A stretch of DNA of 40,488 nt from Micromonosporaceae bacterium (GCA_020027875.1 JAHRHA010000081.1:1-40488); one strand, 5' to 3'; counted from the stretch's first letter, positions 8,182-17,396 are shown. Notes: generated from the sequence alone by a model not told the origin. Numbers and translations: made by a program.

Positions 8182-9598
8182 CGATCGTGGGGTGGGCGGA
8201 GGGATTGGGGTGGGCGGCGCGCGAGCGGGCGGCGCGGGAGCGATCGGCCAGGTCGGCGGCGAGGGCCTTCGCCTCGGCCACGTCGCGGTGCAGCGCTACC
8301 GCCTCGAGGCCGCCACCCGCGGTGTCGGCCCAAACACTGGCCACCCGCAGCTGTCGCTGCAGCGGTCCCTGCCGGACGCGGACGCTCTGGATCCGGCCGT
8401 AAGGGACGATGACGAGTCGCCGGGTGAGCAGGCCGTCGCGGGTGACGAACGCCGTGTCGGTGAGCTGGTGGCCGAGCACCCGCCGGCGCAAGGGCACGAG
8501 CCAGCGGGCCCGACGCGGAACCGGATGCACCACCACCGAGGTGAGGGCGAAGCCCGGCAGCGCCTCGGCGATGACGCGCTCCGCCGTCGGTACGGTGCCC
8601 ACCGGCAGCAGACCGGCGCGCTGCTCGTTGCCGTCGCCACCCGATACCCCCGCGACGTGCATCTGGGCGCGTACCCAACCATGCCCCCGCCACAGCAGCG
8701 GCCACTGCACGCCGACTGACTGGATCCGGCCGGGAGGCACGGTCTGGCTGCGCGTCTCCAGCAGGCCGCGACGCACCCGTAGGCCGTCGCTGGCCAAGCC
8801 GATCGTGAAGCGCCAGTCGCCAAGGATCGCCCGCACCGGAGCCTGAACCGCGCCGATCACCGCGGTGAGCATGCTGGCGACGGCGATGAAGTTGAGCTCC
8901 GCCTCGGACGCGAAGAAGTAGATCGGCGCCCCGATCGCCAGCGGCACGGCCCACCACTGCGGGCGCAGCAGCTGTGAGATCACTAGATCACGGTTGGCGA
9001 TGGTGTGGATGACCCGCTCGGGCGGTTCGGCGACAACGCTTCCGGCCGCGCCGGTGCGAGCGACGCCGGTGCCAGCGACGCCGCTCTCAGCGACGTCCGG
9101 AGCGGGGGTGCGACGCGACCGCGCCAGAGCGAGCAGCCGCTCGCGCAGCGCGGTCGCCTCGTCCACGGGCAGGTATGCCAGTGGCGCCTCGGTCTTGGAC
9201 GCGCCGACCACCTCAAGGCGCAGCTCGGCGAGCCCGAACAGCCGGGCCAGCACGCCCCGGACGAGCTCTACCGACTGCAGCCGTTCCAGCGGGATCGCGC
9301 GGGTGCGCCGCCAGATCAAGCCTTCATAGATCCGTAGCTCCCGTCCGACCACGTGATAGCCGGTGACGAGCCAGCTCACCACCGACCCGGCGAGGACCAG
9401 CACGGCCACGGCACCGACCGCGAGCAGCCACCGCTGCGTACCCAGGTTCTGGTAGCCCTGCCATGAGATCGCCACGACGGCCAGGACGGCGAGCCGGCCG
9501 CCCCGCAGGAGGGGCGTCAGCGGATGGAGGCGGCGGCGCGGCTCCACCTCCGCGGCCGTCGGACCGCCTGGCTCCCTCGGACCGCCTGGCTCGCTCAC
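8171..9598 (-). CDS. Membrane protein with three bacterial PH (DUF304/bPH2) domains, YdbT-like
   Basis: A 475-residue protein with paired membrane helices (about 33-52, 57-79 and 214-255) and three bPH2 segments: about 80-160, 255-330 and 370-450, each with the RIQSV or RLQSVELVRG type motif. YdbT/YdbS proteins are poorly understood envelope proteins. GTG at 9598 forms a GTGA overlap with the stop of the upstream PH gene, so the two are coupled. An Ala/Gly/Thr linker at 168-188 contains near-repeats of 15 bp, and the N-terminal EPGGP repeats come from an 18-bp duplication at 9561-9596. The last residues TIASI and the stop are encoded by the arm of inverted repeat copy 2. Confidence 0.88.
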   Translation of the reverse strand: MSEPGGPREPGGPTAAEVEPRRRLHPLTPLLRGGRLAVLAVVAISWQGYQNLGTQRWLLAVGAVAVLVLAGSVVSWLVTGYHVVGRELRIYEGLIWRRTRAIPLERLQSVELVRGVLARLFGLAELRLEVVGASKTEAPLAYLPVDEATALRERLLALARSRRTPAPDVAESGVAGTGVARTGAAGSVVAEPPERVIHTIANRDLVISQLLRPQWWAVPLAIGAPIYFFASEAELNFIAVASMLTAVIGAVQAPVRAILGDWRFTIGLASDGLRVRRGLLETRSQTVPPGRIQSVGVQWPLLWRGHGWVRAQMHVAGVSGGDGNEQRAGLLPVGTVPTAERVIAEALPGFALTSVVVHPVPRRARWLVPLRRRVLGHQLTDTAFVTRDGLLTRRLVIVPYGRIQSVRVRQGPLQRQLRVASVWADTAGGGLEAVALHRDVAEAKALAADLADRSRAARSRAAHPNPSAHPTIASI

Positions 9599-10083
9599 AG
9601 GCCCTCCGCCCGGGCCTCGCCCAGCGCGGCCAGGCGGTCGCGCAGTCGGGCGGCCTCCTGCGGCGGCAGGCCGGGGATCTTCGCGTCGGTGGCGGCGGCC
9701 GCGGTGTGTAGTTGCACCGTGGCGAGCCCGAAGAGCCGCTCGATCGGCCCGGCCGTGACGTCGACGAACTGCATCCGTCCATAGGGGACGATAGACAGTC
9801 GGCGGTACAGGAGACCGTGGCGGACGAGCAGGTCGTCGGCGCGCTCGGCGTACCCCCAGGATCTCAGACTGCGCGGCAGGAACGCCAGCCGGAGCAGCGT
9901 GAGCACCGCTACCGCCGCGGCCACGAACAGGGCCGGCCCGAATTCGAAGATCAGCCACACGGCCCAGCAGATACCGGCTACGACCGCCAGACCGGTGAGA
10001 TAGGAGAGCAGTTCGATGAAGAACAACTTGGGCGAGACCCGGCGCCACTGCACGTCGTCCGGCCAGATCGTGAAGACGGTCAC
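9595..10083 (-). CDS. bPH2-domain membrane protein, YdbS-like
   Basis: A 162-residue protein with two membrane helices (about 22-60) and one bPH2 domain (RHGLLYRRLSIVPYGRMQFVDV...GLATVQLHTA). It forms the classic YdbS-YdbT pair with the following gene, overlapping it by 4 bp. GTG at 10083 (reading VTVFTIWPDDVQW) is preferred because it leaves room for a divergent promoter before hemH; GTG at 10110 is the alternative and would add nine residues. Neither has a good ribosome site, so leaderless translation is possible. Confidence 0.82.
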   Translation of the reverse strand: MTVFTIWPDDVQWRRVSPKLFFIELLSYLTGLAVVAGICWAVWLIFEFGPALFVAAAVAVLTLLRLAFLPRSLRSWGYAERADDLLVRHGLLYRRLSIVPYGRMQFVDVTAGPIERLFGLATVQLHTAAAATDAKIPGLPPQEAARLRDRLAALGEARAEGL

Positions 10084-10125
10084 CCTGCCAGGGTAGGGCG
10101 CGATCGCCACGGAAGGATGTCAGGC

Positions 10126-11148
10126 ATGGGTTACGACGCCGTGGTGCTGGTCTCGTTCGGAGGGCCGGAAGGCCCGGACGACGTGCTGCCGTTCCTCCGC
10201 AACGTGGTACGCGGTCGCGGAGTGCCCGAGGCGCGGCTGGCCGCGGTGGCCGAACACTACCAGTACTTCGGCGGAATCTCCCCCATCAACGCGCAGTGCC
10301 GCGATCTGCTCGCCGCGCTGCGGACCGAACTGGAAGCGGCCGGCGTGAGCCTGCCGCTCTACTGGGGCAACCGCAACTGGCAGCCCTACCTTGCCGACAC
10401 GCTGCGCACGATGCGAGACGATGGGGTCAAGCGGGCGCTCGCGTTCGTCACGAGCCCATTCGGGTCGTACTCGTCCTGCCGGCAGTACCTGGACGACATC
10501 GAGGCGGTCCGTGCCCCCCTCGGCGCCGACGCGCCCATTGTCGACAAGATCCGGCACTACCACGACCACCCGGGATATGTCCGACCGCATTCCGACGCCG
10601 TCCGCGCCGCCTTCGCCACACTGTCTGATGTGGATCCTACGGCGACCAGGCTCGCCTTCACCGCGCACTCGATTCCGTCTACGATGGAGGCTCAGAGTGG
10701 ACCCGAGGGCGGCCGGTACTCTGCCCAGTTGCGCGAGACCGCGACGCTCGTGGCTGATGAGGCCCGGCTGAGTCTGCCATGGGATCTCGTGTGGCAGTCC
10801 CGTTCCGGCGCGCTCACGGTGCCCTGGCTCGAGCCCGACATCAACGACCATCTTCGCGCGTTGGCCGCGTCGGGGGTACGGGGAGTTGTGGCGAGCCCGA
10901 TCGGGTTTATCTCAGACCATCTGGAAGTGCTGTGGGACCTGGACACCGAGGCGGCCGCGACCGCCGAAGGGCTGGGGCTGCGGTTCGCCCGTGCCGCCAC
11001 CCCCGGCAACGATCCGCGTTTCGTAGCGATGGTGCGCGATCTCGTCGTGGAGCGGCTCGACCCAGCGGCGCCGCGAGCTCGTCTCGGCACGCTGCCGGTC
11101 TGGGATGCCTGCCCGCCCGGCTGCTGCCTTTCCCGCGCGTCGATCTAG
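10126..11148 (+). CDS. hemH: Ferrochelatase (probably coproporphyrin III ferrochelatase)
   Basis: A 340-residue enzyme that inserts Fe2+ into a porphyrin; actinobacterial members use coproporphyrin III (CpfC). LVSFGGPEGPDD and YFGGISPIN near the N-terminus, catalytic His181 in FTAHSIPS and Glu267 in SDHLEVLWD are present. Three cysteines near the end (329, 333, 334 in CPPGCC), perhaps with an upstream Cys, resemble the [2Fe-2S] cluster tail of actinobacterial ferrochelatases. ATG at 10126 has GGAAGG about 9 nt upstream; ATG at 10117 is too close to it. The final residues and TAG stop (11146-11148) come from inverted repeat copy 3. It lies after fabG-fabI as in mycobacteria. Confidence 0.95.
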   Translation: MGYDAVVLVSFGGPEGPDDVLPFLRNVVRGRGVPEARLAAVAEHYQYFGGISPINAQCRDLLAALRTELEAAGVSLPLYWGNRNWQPYLADTLRTMRDDGVKRALAFVTSPFGSYSSCRQYLDDIEAVRAPLGADAPIVDKIRHYHDHPGYVRPHSDAVRAAFATLSDVDPTATRLAFTAHSIPSTMEAQSGPEGGRYSAQLRETATLVADEARLSLPWDLVWQSRSGALTVPWLEPDINDHLRALAASGVRGVVASPIGFISDHLEVLWDLDTEAAATAEGLGLRFARAATPGNDPRFVAMVRDLVVERLDPAAPRARLGTLPVWDACPPGCCLSRASI

Positions 11149-11201
11149 GGCGTAGTCGCGCGATTGGAGATCAACTCACGCGACTACGCCCTAGATCGAC
11201 G
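11138..11201. repeat. Long inverted repeat, copy 3 of 5 (inverted orientation)
   Basis: Arms of 23 nt are perfectly complementary and read CGTCGATCTAGGGCGTAGTC at the left. The centre ATTGGAGATCAACT is the reverse complement of the centre of copies 4 and 5, so this copy is in the opposite orientation. Relative to copies 4 and 5, both arms changed together (CTTAGCG becomes CGTAGTCG), keeping pairing. It separates convergent hemH and the Rv1486c-like gene and supplies the hemH stop codon. Confidence 0.95.
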
Positions 11202-11236
11202 GGGGCGTGGGACGCGACGAGGGTACGGGACGAGGA

Positions 11237-12019
11237 CTACGGCTCGAGGGGAGAGTTGCAGGCGGCCACGAGGGCCCGCCGGCAGGCCACGGTGAGGGGC
11301 TTCAGCGCGGCGTCGCGCTGCTGCGCCTCGAAACCATTGATGGCACCGCCGGGGGCCACCTCGGCGGCGAGGGCGAGGACCCGGTCGAGCACGCTTGCCC
11401 GGGCGAAGAGCCGGCGTGCCCGCGGAGAAAAGCCAGGAGGCAGATCGGTGCCGTTGTCGGGACGACGCAGCGCGGCCAGTGCACCGGCCAGTTCCGGGCG
11501 CCACGCCGCGACGTCCAGCCGGGTCAGCGTGGCGGTCGCCTCGGCCAGCGCGGTGGAGAGCTCAGCCTCGGCCTCCGCGGCACTGGGCTCACTTAGTGAG
11601 AGGGACGCCTCGGGCATCGCATACGCCTGCCACACGACGATCTCGAACGTGTCCCCGGACCCGGATGTGTGAGTGCGGACCTGTGGCACCAGACCCAGCC
11701 GGGCCGCCATGACGCCCTCGCCAGCCTCCAGCGCGGCCGCCGTGAACGGGCCCGGCCCCGGCAGGCCACGGGGATCGCCCGGAGCCGGGAGCACCAAGCC
11801 GATCTCGTCTGGATGCAGGCGCGAGAGTGCGCGAACCGCCTCGCGCAGCGGAATGTCGGTCCACGTGCCGGGTGCGTCCGCGACCAGATGCTCCTCGTCC
11901 CCCGCGGTTTCGTCGGCCACGTCGTCGTAGGAGACGGTGCCCGCGCGCCATGCCCTGGCCCACGTGACGAACCGCGCGGAGCGGCGCGTGCGGGCGGTCA
12001 GGGTCCGTGCGGAGGACAT
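11237..12019 (-). CDS. Conserved actinobacterial protein of unknown function, Rv1486c-like by position
   Basis: A 260-residue soluble protein: a basic Arg-rich N-terminus, an acidic segment, a mixed alpha/beta middle with a repeated G-P motif (GDPRGLPGPGPF) and an alanine-rich helical C-terminus. I recognise no catalytic motif. Its position, antisense between hemH and nfeD, is that of Rv1486c in M. tuberculosis, so it is probably the orthologue. A -10-like TACCCT (12032-12027) ends 7 nt before the ATG, compatible with a leaderless transcript. It converges on hemH over inverted repeat copy 3. Confidence 0.75.
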   Translation of the reverse strand: MSSARTLTARTRRSARFVTWARAWRAGTVSYDDVADETAGDEEHLVADAPGTWTDIPLREAVRALSRLHPDEIGLVLPAPGDPRGLPGPGPFTAAALEAGEGVMAARLGLVPQVRTHTSGSGDTFEIVVWQAYAMPEASLSLSEPSAAEAEAELSTALAEATATLTRLDVAAWRPELAGALAALRRPDNGTDLPPGFSPRARRLFARASVLDRVLALAAEVAPGGAINGFEAQQRDAALKPLTVACRRALVAACNSPLEP

Positions 12020-12096
12020 GGAAGCTAGGGTACGGCTTGACTCGCCTCATGTCTCGCATGACCGCCATGCAACCAAGGATAGGGCTCCAAAACAAT

Positions 12097-13440
12097 TTAG
12101 GAGGATGGCAGCGGATCGCGGGTGAAGACAAACGTGGCGATGTCAAGCGCCGTGACGCCTCCCGTGCTGTCGCGGCGCACGATCAGCACCTCGCCGGCGT
12201 TCTCCCCCGTACGACCGCGCCACCGGTCGGGGCCCTGGCGGCCGAACCGCCAAGCCTCGGCCCCGGCACGCGTGCCCTGGATGACCAGCTCGGCCCGGTC
12301 CGCGTCCCAGCTCGACTCGAATTCCCGGCCCATCCACCACCAGCGGCCGCACAGCGGCTCCACATCGGCTGGCGGCGGTGTGCCGGGCCGCCACGGCGCC
12401 GGGGTCGGCGCCGGCTCTCCGTCAATCACAGCATCCAAGATGGACAGTCCAACATGGCCGATGGTCGAGCCCACAATGGAGTACGCGTTGACGAATGCGA
12501 CGACTCCGGTACGGGATGGTCGGTGGACGGCCAGGGTGGCCAGATAACCCGGCATGGAGCCGGTGTGCCCGACGAAGACCCGCTCCCCGCGCCGCCACAG
12601 CTGTAATCCGAGGCCGTACCCGTTGGTCCAGGCGTCCGGGTCCGCGATGGCAGCGGGCGCGACCATCTCCGCGATGGATGTGGCAGGGAGCACCGGGTTG
12701 TTGGGCGCGGCGAGCACCGCGGCCCACCGCGACAGATCGGCGGCGGTGGACCACAGCTGTCCTGCCGGTGCCATCGCGCCGGCGTCGTGGCGCGGCTCCT
12801 CCCGCAGCGTCTGATGCCAGGGGTGCACGACATAGCCGCGGGCGAACGGTTCCTGCGCCTGGTAGGTGGTCCGCGTCATACCCAGCGGGTGGAGCAGTCG
12901 CTCAGAGACGGCGTCCCACCACGGCTGGCCGGTGAGTCGCTCAATCAACCCCCCCAGCAGACCGTAGGCGAGGTTTGAATAGTGGAACCGACCATACGGG
13001 GAGAACGCGAGCTTATCGCCGGTCACCCCCTTGAGCAGCTCCGCAAGCGGGCTTCCGGCGGCGCGTTCCCACCATTCGCCGTCGGGTTCGCGCTGCATGC
13101 CGGCGGCGTGCGCGAGCAGTTCGCGTACCCGCACCGCTGCGACCCCGGCGGCCTCCGCGGCGAGTGGCAGGTGCACGCCGAGCGGGTCGGAGAGGCTCAG
13201 CCGACCCTCGTCGCGCAGACCCAGCACGAGGGCGGCGGTGAGGCTCTTGGTGATGGAGCCAATCCGGTACTGCGTATCGCGATCGGGCGACGGAACCTCG
13301 CCCACGCCAGTTACCTGGGCGATGTTCCCGTCGCGAACCACGGCGGCGACGAGGGATGGTGTGCGCCCCTCCAGTTGGGTCCGCGTAACGATCTCCTCCA
13401 CGCGGTTGATGGTCTGCAACGACAGGACCACGGAGTTCAC
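12097..13440 (-). CDS. Serine hydrolase, class C beta-lactamase/esterase family
   Basis: A 447-residue protein of the penicillin-recognising serine hydrolase family. SITK at 62-65 (nucleophile Ser62, Lys65), YSN at 154-156 and HTG at 292-294 give a complete active site; the last ~100 residues form a lipocalin-like C-terminal domain common to this group. No signal peptide is evident, so it is more likely a cytoplasmic esterase or peptidase than a resistance enzyme. The start at GTG 13440 is uncertain and has no clear ribosome site. It is inserted between the Rv1486c-like and nfeD genes relative to mycobacteria. Confidence 0.9.
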   Translation of the reverse strand: MNSVVLSLQTINRVEEIVTRTQLEGRTPSLVAAVVRDGNIAQVTGVGEVPSPDRDTQYRIGSITKSLTAALVLGLRDEGRLSLSDPLGVHLPLAAEAAGVAAVRVRELLAHAAGMQREPDGEWWERAAGSPLAELLKGVTGDKLAFSPYGRFHYSNLAYGLLGGLIERLTGQPWWDAVSERLLHPLGMTRTTYQAQEPFARGYVVHPWHQTLREEPRHDAGAMAPAGQLWSTAADLSRWAAVLAAPNNPVLPATSIAEMVAPAAIADPDAWTNGYGLGLQLWRRGERVFVGHTGSMPGYLATLAVHRPSRTGVVAFVNAYSIVGSTIGHVGLSILDAVIDGEPAPTPAPWRPGTPPPADVEPLCGRWWWMGREFESSWDADRAELVIQGTRAGAEAWRFGRQGPDRWRGRTGENAGEVLIVRRDSTGGVTALDIATFVFTRDPLPSS

Positions 13441-13765
13441 CAGTTCGGCTCGGCCGGCCGTCGCGCTAGCGATACGGCGGGCGGATGGATGAGGTAGACG
13501 ATCCCGCGGGGCGAAGCTATTCCCACCCCGGCCGGCGTGGTCCCCGTACCGTCGTGTTCACCGGCCTCCAGGGATACCGGACGATAGGCCATGCGGGCGG
13601 AACGTCCCGGCTCCGGTCGCGCCACCCGATCTCCCTTCGTCGCGGGTTGAGCCCGCACCATAACAACGGAGGATCATCCTTGGCGGGGGGCTCCGACCCG
13701 GTTGCGGATGTTATGCGGCATTTGCCAGGTCGCGGGTAGTCGACTCGACGTGCCACGATCGTGTT
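13441..13765. promoter_or_regulatory. Divergent intergenic region between serine hydrolase and nfeD
   Basis: About 325 bp. Several open frames cross it but none has a ribosome site or recognisable protein. CACGAT (13754-13759) ends 6 nt before the nfeD GTG and could be a -10 box for leaderless transcription; no matching -35 is seen. AT-richer sequence at 13655-13725 may hold the leftward promoter. I see no riboswitch or repeat here. Confidence 0.25.
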
Positions 13766-14188
13766 GTGCCCGTCATCTGGCTTATCGCCGGCGTGCTCCT
13801 CGCCATCGCGGAGCTCTTCACGCTGGACTTTGTGCTGATCATGCTCGCGGTGGGGGCGTTCGCCGCCGCTGCCGCCGGCCTCGTCGTGTCGGTTCCGCTC
13901 CAGGTCGTCGTCTTCACGGTAGTTTCAGGTCTAGGCCTGTTTGCCGTCCGGCCCGCGATCAAGCGGCATATCCATAGAGGCGCCGACCCCGCTGTCATGG
14001 GCGTCGATGCCATCGAGGGGTCCGAGGCGACCGTGGTGGAGCAGGTGGCCGAGGGCCGCGGCATGGTCAAGATCGGCGGAGAGCTGTGGAGTGCGCGCCC
14101 GTACGATGCAACTCAGATCATCGATGAAGGTGTGCAGGTTCGCGTCGTCGAGGTCAAGGGCGCCACCGCATTGGTGTGGAAGGAATAG
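13766..14188 (+). CDS. nfeD: NfeD family membrane protein
   Basis: A 140-residue short NfeD (NfeD1b type): three hydrophobic helices in the first ~63 residues, then an OB-fold C-terminal domain (ATVVEQVAEGRGMVKIGGELWSARP...VRVVEVKGATALVWKE). NfeD proteins work with SPFH/flotillin proteins in membrane organisation. GTG at 13766. The SPFH gene starts 7 bp after its stop, so the two form an operon, matching Rv1487-Rv1488. Confidence 0.92.
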   Translation: MPVIWLIAGVLLAIAELFTLDFVLIMLAVGAFAAAAAGLVVSVPLQVVVFTVVSGLGLFAVRPAIKRHIHRGADPAVMGVDAIEGSEATVVEQVAEGRGMVKIGGELWSARPYDATQIIDEGVQVRVVEVKGATALVWKE

Positions 14189-14195
14189 GAGTCTG

Positions 14196-15296
14196 ATGGA
14201 ACCGCTTGAGATCTTCATTTGGGTGCTGGTCGCGGGGTTTGCGCTCATCGTGATCGTCACCATGATGCGAGCCGTACGGGTCGTACCGCAGCAGCGGATG
14301 GACGTCGTGGAGCGGCTCGGCAAGTACCAGCGAACGCTTAAGCCGGGCCTGAACCTCCTCGTCCCGTTCATCGATGCGGTACGCACCAAAGTGGACATGC
14401 GTGAGCAGGTGGTGAGCTTCCCGCCCCAGCCGGTGATCACGTCCGACAACCTGGTCGTATCGATCGACACCGTCCTCTACTTCAAGGTGGTCGATCCGGT
14501 GCGGGCGACGTACGAGATCGCCAACTTCCTCCAGGCGATCGAGCAGCTCACCGTGACGACCCTGCGTAACGTGATCGGTTCGTTCGACCTGGAGAAGGCG
14601 CTGACGAGCCGCGAGGAGATCAACCGCCACCTCTCCGGTGTGCTCGATGAGACGACCGGACGCTGGGGCATCAAGGTGACCCGGGTCGAGATCAAGGCGA
14701 TCGAGCCTCCGCCGAGCATCCGCGACTCGATGGAGAAGCAGATGCGGGCCGAGCGGGACCGGCGCGCCGCGATCCTCAATGCGGAGGGGGTCAAGCAGTC
14801 GCAGATCCTCACCGCCGAGGGCGACAAGCAGGCCACGGTGCTGCGGGCCGACGGTGACCGGCAGGCCCGGATCCTGCAGGCCGATGGACAGGCGAAGGCG
14901 ATCAGCACCGTCTTCTCGGCGATCCACGCGGCGAATCCCGACTCGAAGGTAATGGCCTACCAGTACCTGCAGGCGCTGCCGCAGATCGCGGCCGGTGCCT
15001 CTAACAAGATCTGGATTGTGCCGGCGGAGTTGACCAAGGCGCTCGAGGGAATCAGCGGTGCGTTCGGCGGGCTCCGTCTGGCCGCGGAGGGCGATGGAGT
15101 CGAACCGTTCGTACCGGCGGTGGACCCCGAGGCTGCCGCCGAGGCGCTCGCTGCTGCCGAGGCGGCCGCTGCCACCGCAGCGCAGGCGGCTGCGGTCGCG
15201 GCCGCGGAGACCGAGGGGAAGCTCGGCCTGCCCGCCTCGCCGGGCGCATCGCCGGGACAGGTGCTGGGCGACGAGCCCCGTAAGGATAGGGCGTGA
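14196..15296 (+). CDS. SPFH/Band 7 domain protein (paraslipin/stomatin type)
   Basis: A 366-residue protein with one N-terminal membrane segment (about 7-24), a Band 7 domain (about 27-190, opening VVPQQRMDVVERLGKYQRTL), a charged coiled-coil region with repeated AEGxKQ / ADGDRQ blocks (about 195-260) and an alanine-rich tail with A/E repeats. It builds oligomeric membrane scaffolds with NfeD as partner. ATG at 14196 follows GGAATAGGAG. A strong hairpin follows the gene at 15322-15367. Confidence 0.93.
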   Translation: MEPLEIFIWVLVAGFALIVIVTMMRAVRVVPQQRMDVVERLGKYQRTLKPGLNLLVPFIDAVRTKVDMREQVVSFPPQPVITSDNLVVSIDTVLYFKVVDPVRATYEIANFLQAIEQLTVTTLRNVIGSFDLEKALTSREEINRHLSGVLDETTGRWGIKVTRVEIKAIEPPPSIRDSMEKQMRAERDRRAAILNAEGVKQSQILTAEGDKQATVLRADGDRQARILQADGQAKAISTVFSAIHAANPDSKVMAYQYLQALPQIAAGASNKIWIVPAELTKALEGISGAFGGLRLAAEGDGVEPFVPAVDPEAAAEALAAAEAAAATAAQAAAVAAAETEGKLGLPASPGASPGQVLGDEPRKDRA

Positions 15297-15321
15297 GCCA
15301 AATCTCGTAAGTTCACCGTGA

Positions 15322-15367
15322 GCCGCCCCGGTCCCTGCCACGATCTGTGGTGGGAGCCGGGGCGGTT
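15322..15367. terminator. Strong GC hairpin after the nfeD-SPFH operon
   Basis: CCGCCCCGG (15323-15331) pairs with CCGGGGCGG (15357-15365), followed inward by CCC-GCCAC against GTGG-GGG around a short GATCT loop. An outer AGCCAA (15296-15301) can also pair with TTGGCT (15366-15371). There is no U-tract, which is common for actinobacterial terminators. It lies 26 bp beyond the SPFH stop. Confidence 0.6.
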
Positions 15368-15397
15368 GGCTCTGCGGTGATCGTTACGGGGGCGACG

Positions 15398-16507
15398 ATG
15401 ACACGTACTCGCAAGAAGGCGGATGCGGACGGACCGACGAACCTGAACGGGAAGGTCCAGCCGGACGCGCGGATGATCGTACTGGCGACAGGGTCAACCG
15501 TGGATGCCGCGGCCGACCCGGTCGTGGACGCGACGCACGGCGCTTCCGCCGTGGACCAGGAGACGGAGCCGGTGGCCGGGTCGGTGGCGCGAGCCATGGT
15601 GGTCGACCACCCCCTGTCGCCTCCGGCAGCCGACGCATACGGCCTATCCGACCCACCCGGCCCATCCGACCTGGGCGGTCCCGCCGACCTGTTCGACCCG
15701 GGCGACGCGGACGACCCGGGCGACGCGGGCGACGCGGACGACCCGGACGACCCGGGCGTTGACATGTCTGACTATCGGGGCTTCTCGCTGATCGCCGGGC
15801 TCCGGGCACCCACCGCGGCGATCGGCCCGCCGCGCCGGGTGCTAGGTCATACGGCGTGGGCGCGGTCGATGCGGCGCTTCGCCCGCGCGACCGTATGGGC
15901 GGTGCCGGCCGCGGCGATCTGCTTCGCCCTGGGCGGGCTGTGGGGCTGGCCGACGCCGGATGAGGGCCCTACCGGTCAGTCGGCCGGAACCTGGCTCGTC
16001 GTGACGCTGCTCGGACTCCTGTTCGGCCTGCTCGGCGCCGTCTCGCTCACCGCGCTGCTGGCGGCGACGACCGGGCGCCGGTGGGCGCTCATCGCGCTGC
16101 TCTTCGTCGCCGCCGGCACCGTGTTCTTCGCCCCCGTGGTGGGACTCGTCGGGCTGGCCCGTCCGTCGGTCACCAGCATCGCGGGTCAGATCAGCCGGGA
16201 CGCTGCCACCAACCTTGAGGCTGCGTTCTTCGACGGGTCGGTCGGTCGGTGGCTCGGGATCGGTGGTCTCGTCCTACTGGCCGCAGGATGGCTGGCGTTG
16301 GGCTGCGCCGTCATCGCCTCCGGAGTACTCCACCGGGTCGACGGATGGCTGGTGCTCGTCGCGGTGGCGGTCGCGGTCGGCGCCGCCTACCTGTCCTGGC
16401 AGGTCGTTTTCGTCATCGGATCGATGCTGCTGCTCGCCGCCGGCCTGGGTCTTGCCTGGTCCGCCTCGCGGCTGACGCTGGACGGCCGATCGCCCGACGA
16501 CTACTGA
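15398..16507 (+). CDS. Membrane protein of unknown function with acidic Asp/Pro repeat linker
   Basis: A 369-residue protein. The first ~150 residues are hydrophilic and low-complexity, with a run of GDADDPGD/GDADDPDDPG repeats near 98-122. The rest holds about six hydrophobic helices (175-195, 205-235, 240-260, 295-320, 330-350, 355-370 approximately). I do not recognise the family. ATG at 15398 is chosen because GGGGG lies 5 nt upstream; an earlier in-frame GTG at 15347 falls inside the terminator-like hairpin. The cytoplasmic acidic arm is the odd feature. Confidence 0.65.
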   Translation: MTRTRKKADADGPTNLNGKVQPDARMIVLATGSTVDAAADPVVDATHGASAVDQETEPVAGSVARAMVVDHPLSPPAADAYGLSDPPGPSDLGGPADLFDPGDADDPGDAGDADDPDDPGVDMSDYRGFSLIAGLRAPTAAIGPPRRVLGHTAWARSMRRFARATVWAVPAAAICFALGGLWGWPTPDEGPTGQSAGTWLVVTLLGLLFGLLGAVSLTALLAATTGRRWALIALLFVAAGTVFFAPVVGLVGLARPSVTSIAGQISRDAATNLEAAFFDGSVGRWLGIGGLVLLAAGWLALGCAVIASGVLHRVDGWLVLVAVAVAVGAAYLSWQVVFVIGSMLLLAAGLGLAWSASRLTLDGRSPDDY

Positions 16508-16577
16508 CCTGCGTAGTGAGCGACCTGAGTAGCGTGTGACCGCCGCCGCGGCTGGGTGATGGGCGACAATCGGTCGC

Positions 16578-17396
16578 GTGCGTGACGCGGACCTGATCAC
16601 CGATCCCCGTGACCCACGGCTGGCGGACTACCGGGCGCTGACCGACGTCGAGCTGCGGACCAGGTTTGAGGCGCCGCACGGGCTGTTCATCGCCGAGGGC
16701 GAACTCGTGCTCCGGCGGGCGCTGCGGGCGGGGTACCGTGCTCGCTCCGTGCTCGTGGACGCGAAGCGGGTGGACCAGATCGGCGACGCGGACGTCGGTG
16801 ACGCTCCCATCTACGCGGCCGGCCAGGACCTGTTGGAGCGGGTCACCGGCTTCCACGTGCACCGAGGCGTGCTGGCCTCGTTCCATCGCCGGCCGCTGCC
16901 CTCCGCGGCGGAGGTGCTCGCCACCGCGCGGCGGGTCGCGATCCTCGAGGACGTGAACAACCACACCAACGTCGGCGCGGTCTTTCGGGGTGCCGCGGCG
17001 CTCGGCATGGACGCGGTGCTGCTCTCCCCCTCGTGTGCGGATCCGCTCTACCGCCGAAGCGTGCGGGTGAGCATGGGCGAGGTGTTCGCGGTGCCGTACG
17101 CCCGCCTGTCGCCCTGGCCCGCGGCGCTGCGCTCGGTGCACGAGGCAGGGTTCTCGGTGCTTGCCCTGACCCCGGCCCCGGAGGCCATCCCGATCCAGGA
17201 TCTCTCCGCCGAGCAGCGCCTCCGGCCGGCCCTGCTGCTCGGCGCGGAGGGTTCGGGCCTGTCGACGTCGGCCCTGCGCCACGCCGACACCCGGGTGGTG
17301 ATCCCGATGCGGCGAGAGGTCGACTCACTCAACGTCGCCGCCGCGGCCGCGGTCGCCTTCTGGGAACTCTGCCGGTCGCCCTCGACATCGCCCTAA
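16578..17396 (+). CDS. SPOUT-family RNA 2'-O-methyltransferase (TrmH/SpoU type)
   Basis: A 272-residue AdoMet-dependent RNA ribose methyltransferase. A substrate-binding N-terminal part (about 28-105, FIAEGELVLRRAL) precedes the knotted SpoU domain: motif 1 NNHTNVGAVFRGA at 127-139, motif 2 LLLGAEGSGL at about 219-228 and motif 3 VIPMRREVDSLNVAAAAAV. The target (tRNA or rRNA) cannot be told. GTG at 16578; no ribosome site, and GACAAT ends 7 nt before it, so it may be leaderless. Confidence 0.92.
   Translation: MRDADLITDPRDPRLADYRALTDVELRTRFEAPHGLFIAEGELVLRRALRAGYRARSVLVDAKRVDQIGDADVGDAPIYAAGQDLLERVTGFHVHRGVLASFHRRPLPSAAEVLATARRVAILEDVNNHTNVGAVFRGAAALGMDAVLLSPSCADPLYRRSVRVSMGEVFAVPYARLSPWPAALRSVHEAGFSVLALTPAPEAIPIQDLSAEQRLRPALLLGAEGSGLSTSALRHADTRVVIPMRREVDSLNVAAAAAVAFWELCRSPSTSP

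Noticed and set aside
12097..13440. Antibiotic-resistance beta-lactamase
   Set aside because: The active-site motifs fit the wider serine hydrolase family, there is no signal peptide, and the C-terminal domain is that of esterase/peptidase relatives.
13441..13765. Small genes in the gap before nfeD
   Set aside because: Open frames on both strands lack ribosome sites and protein-like composition.
14154..15341. Long leftward open frame antisense to the SPFH gene
   Set aside because: Low-complexity Arg/Leu/Asp product, no ribosome site; the sense strand holds a clear SPFH protein.
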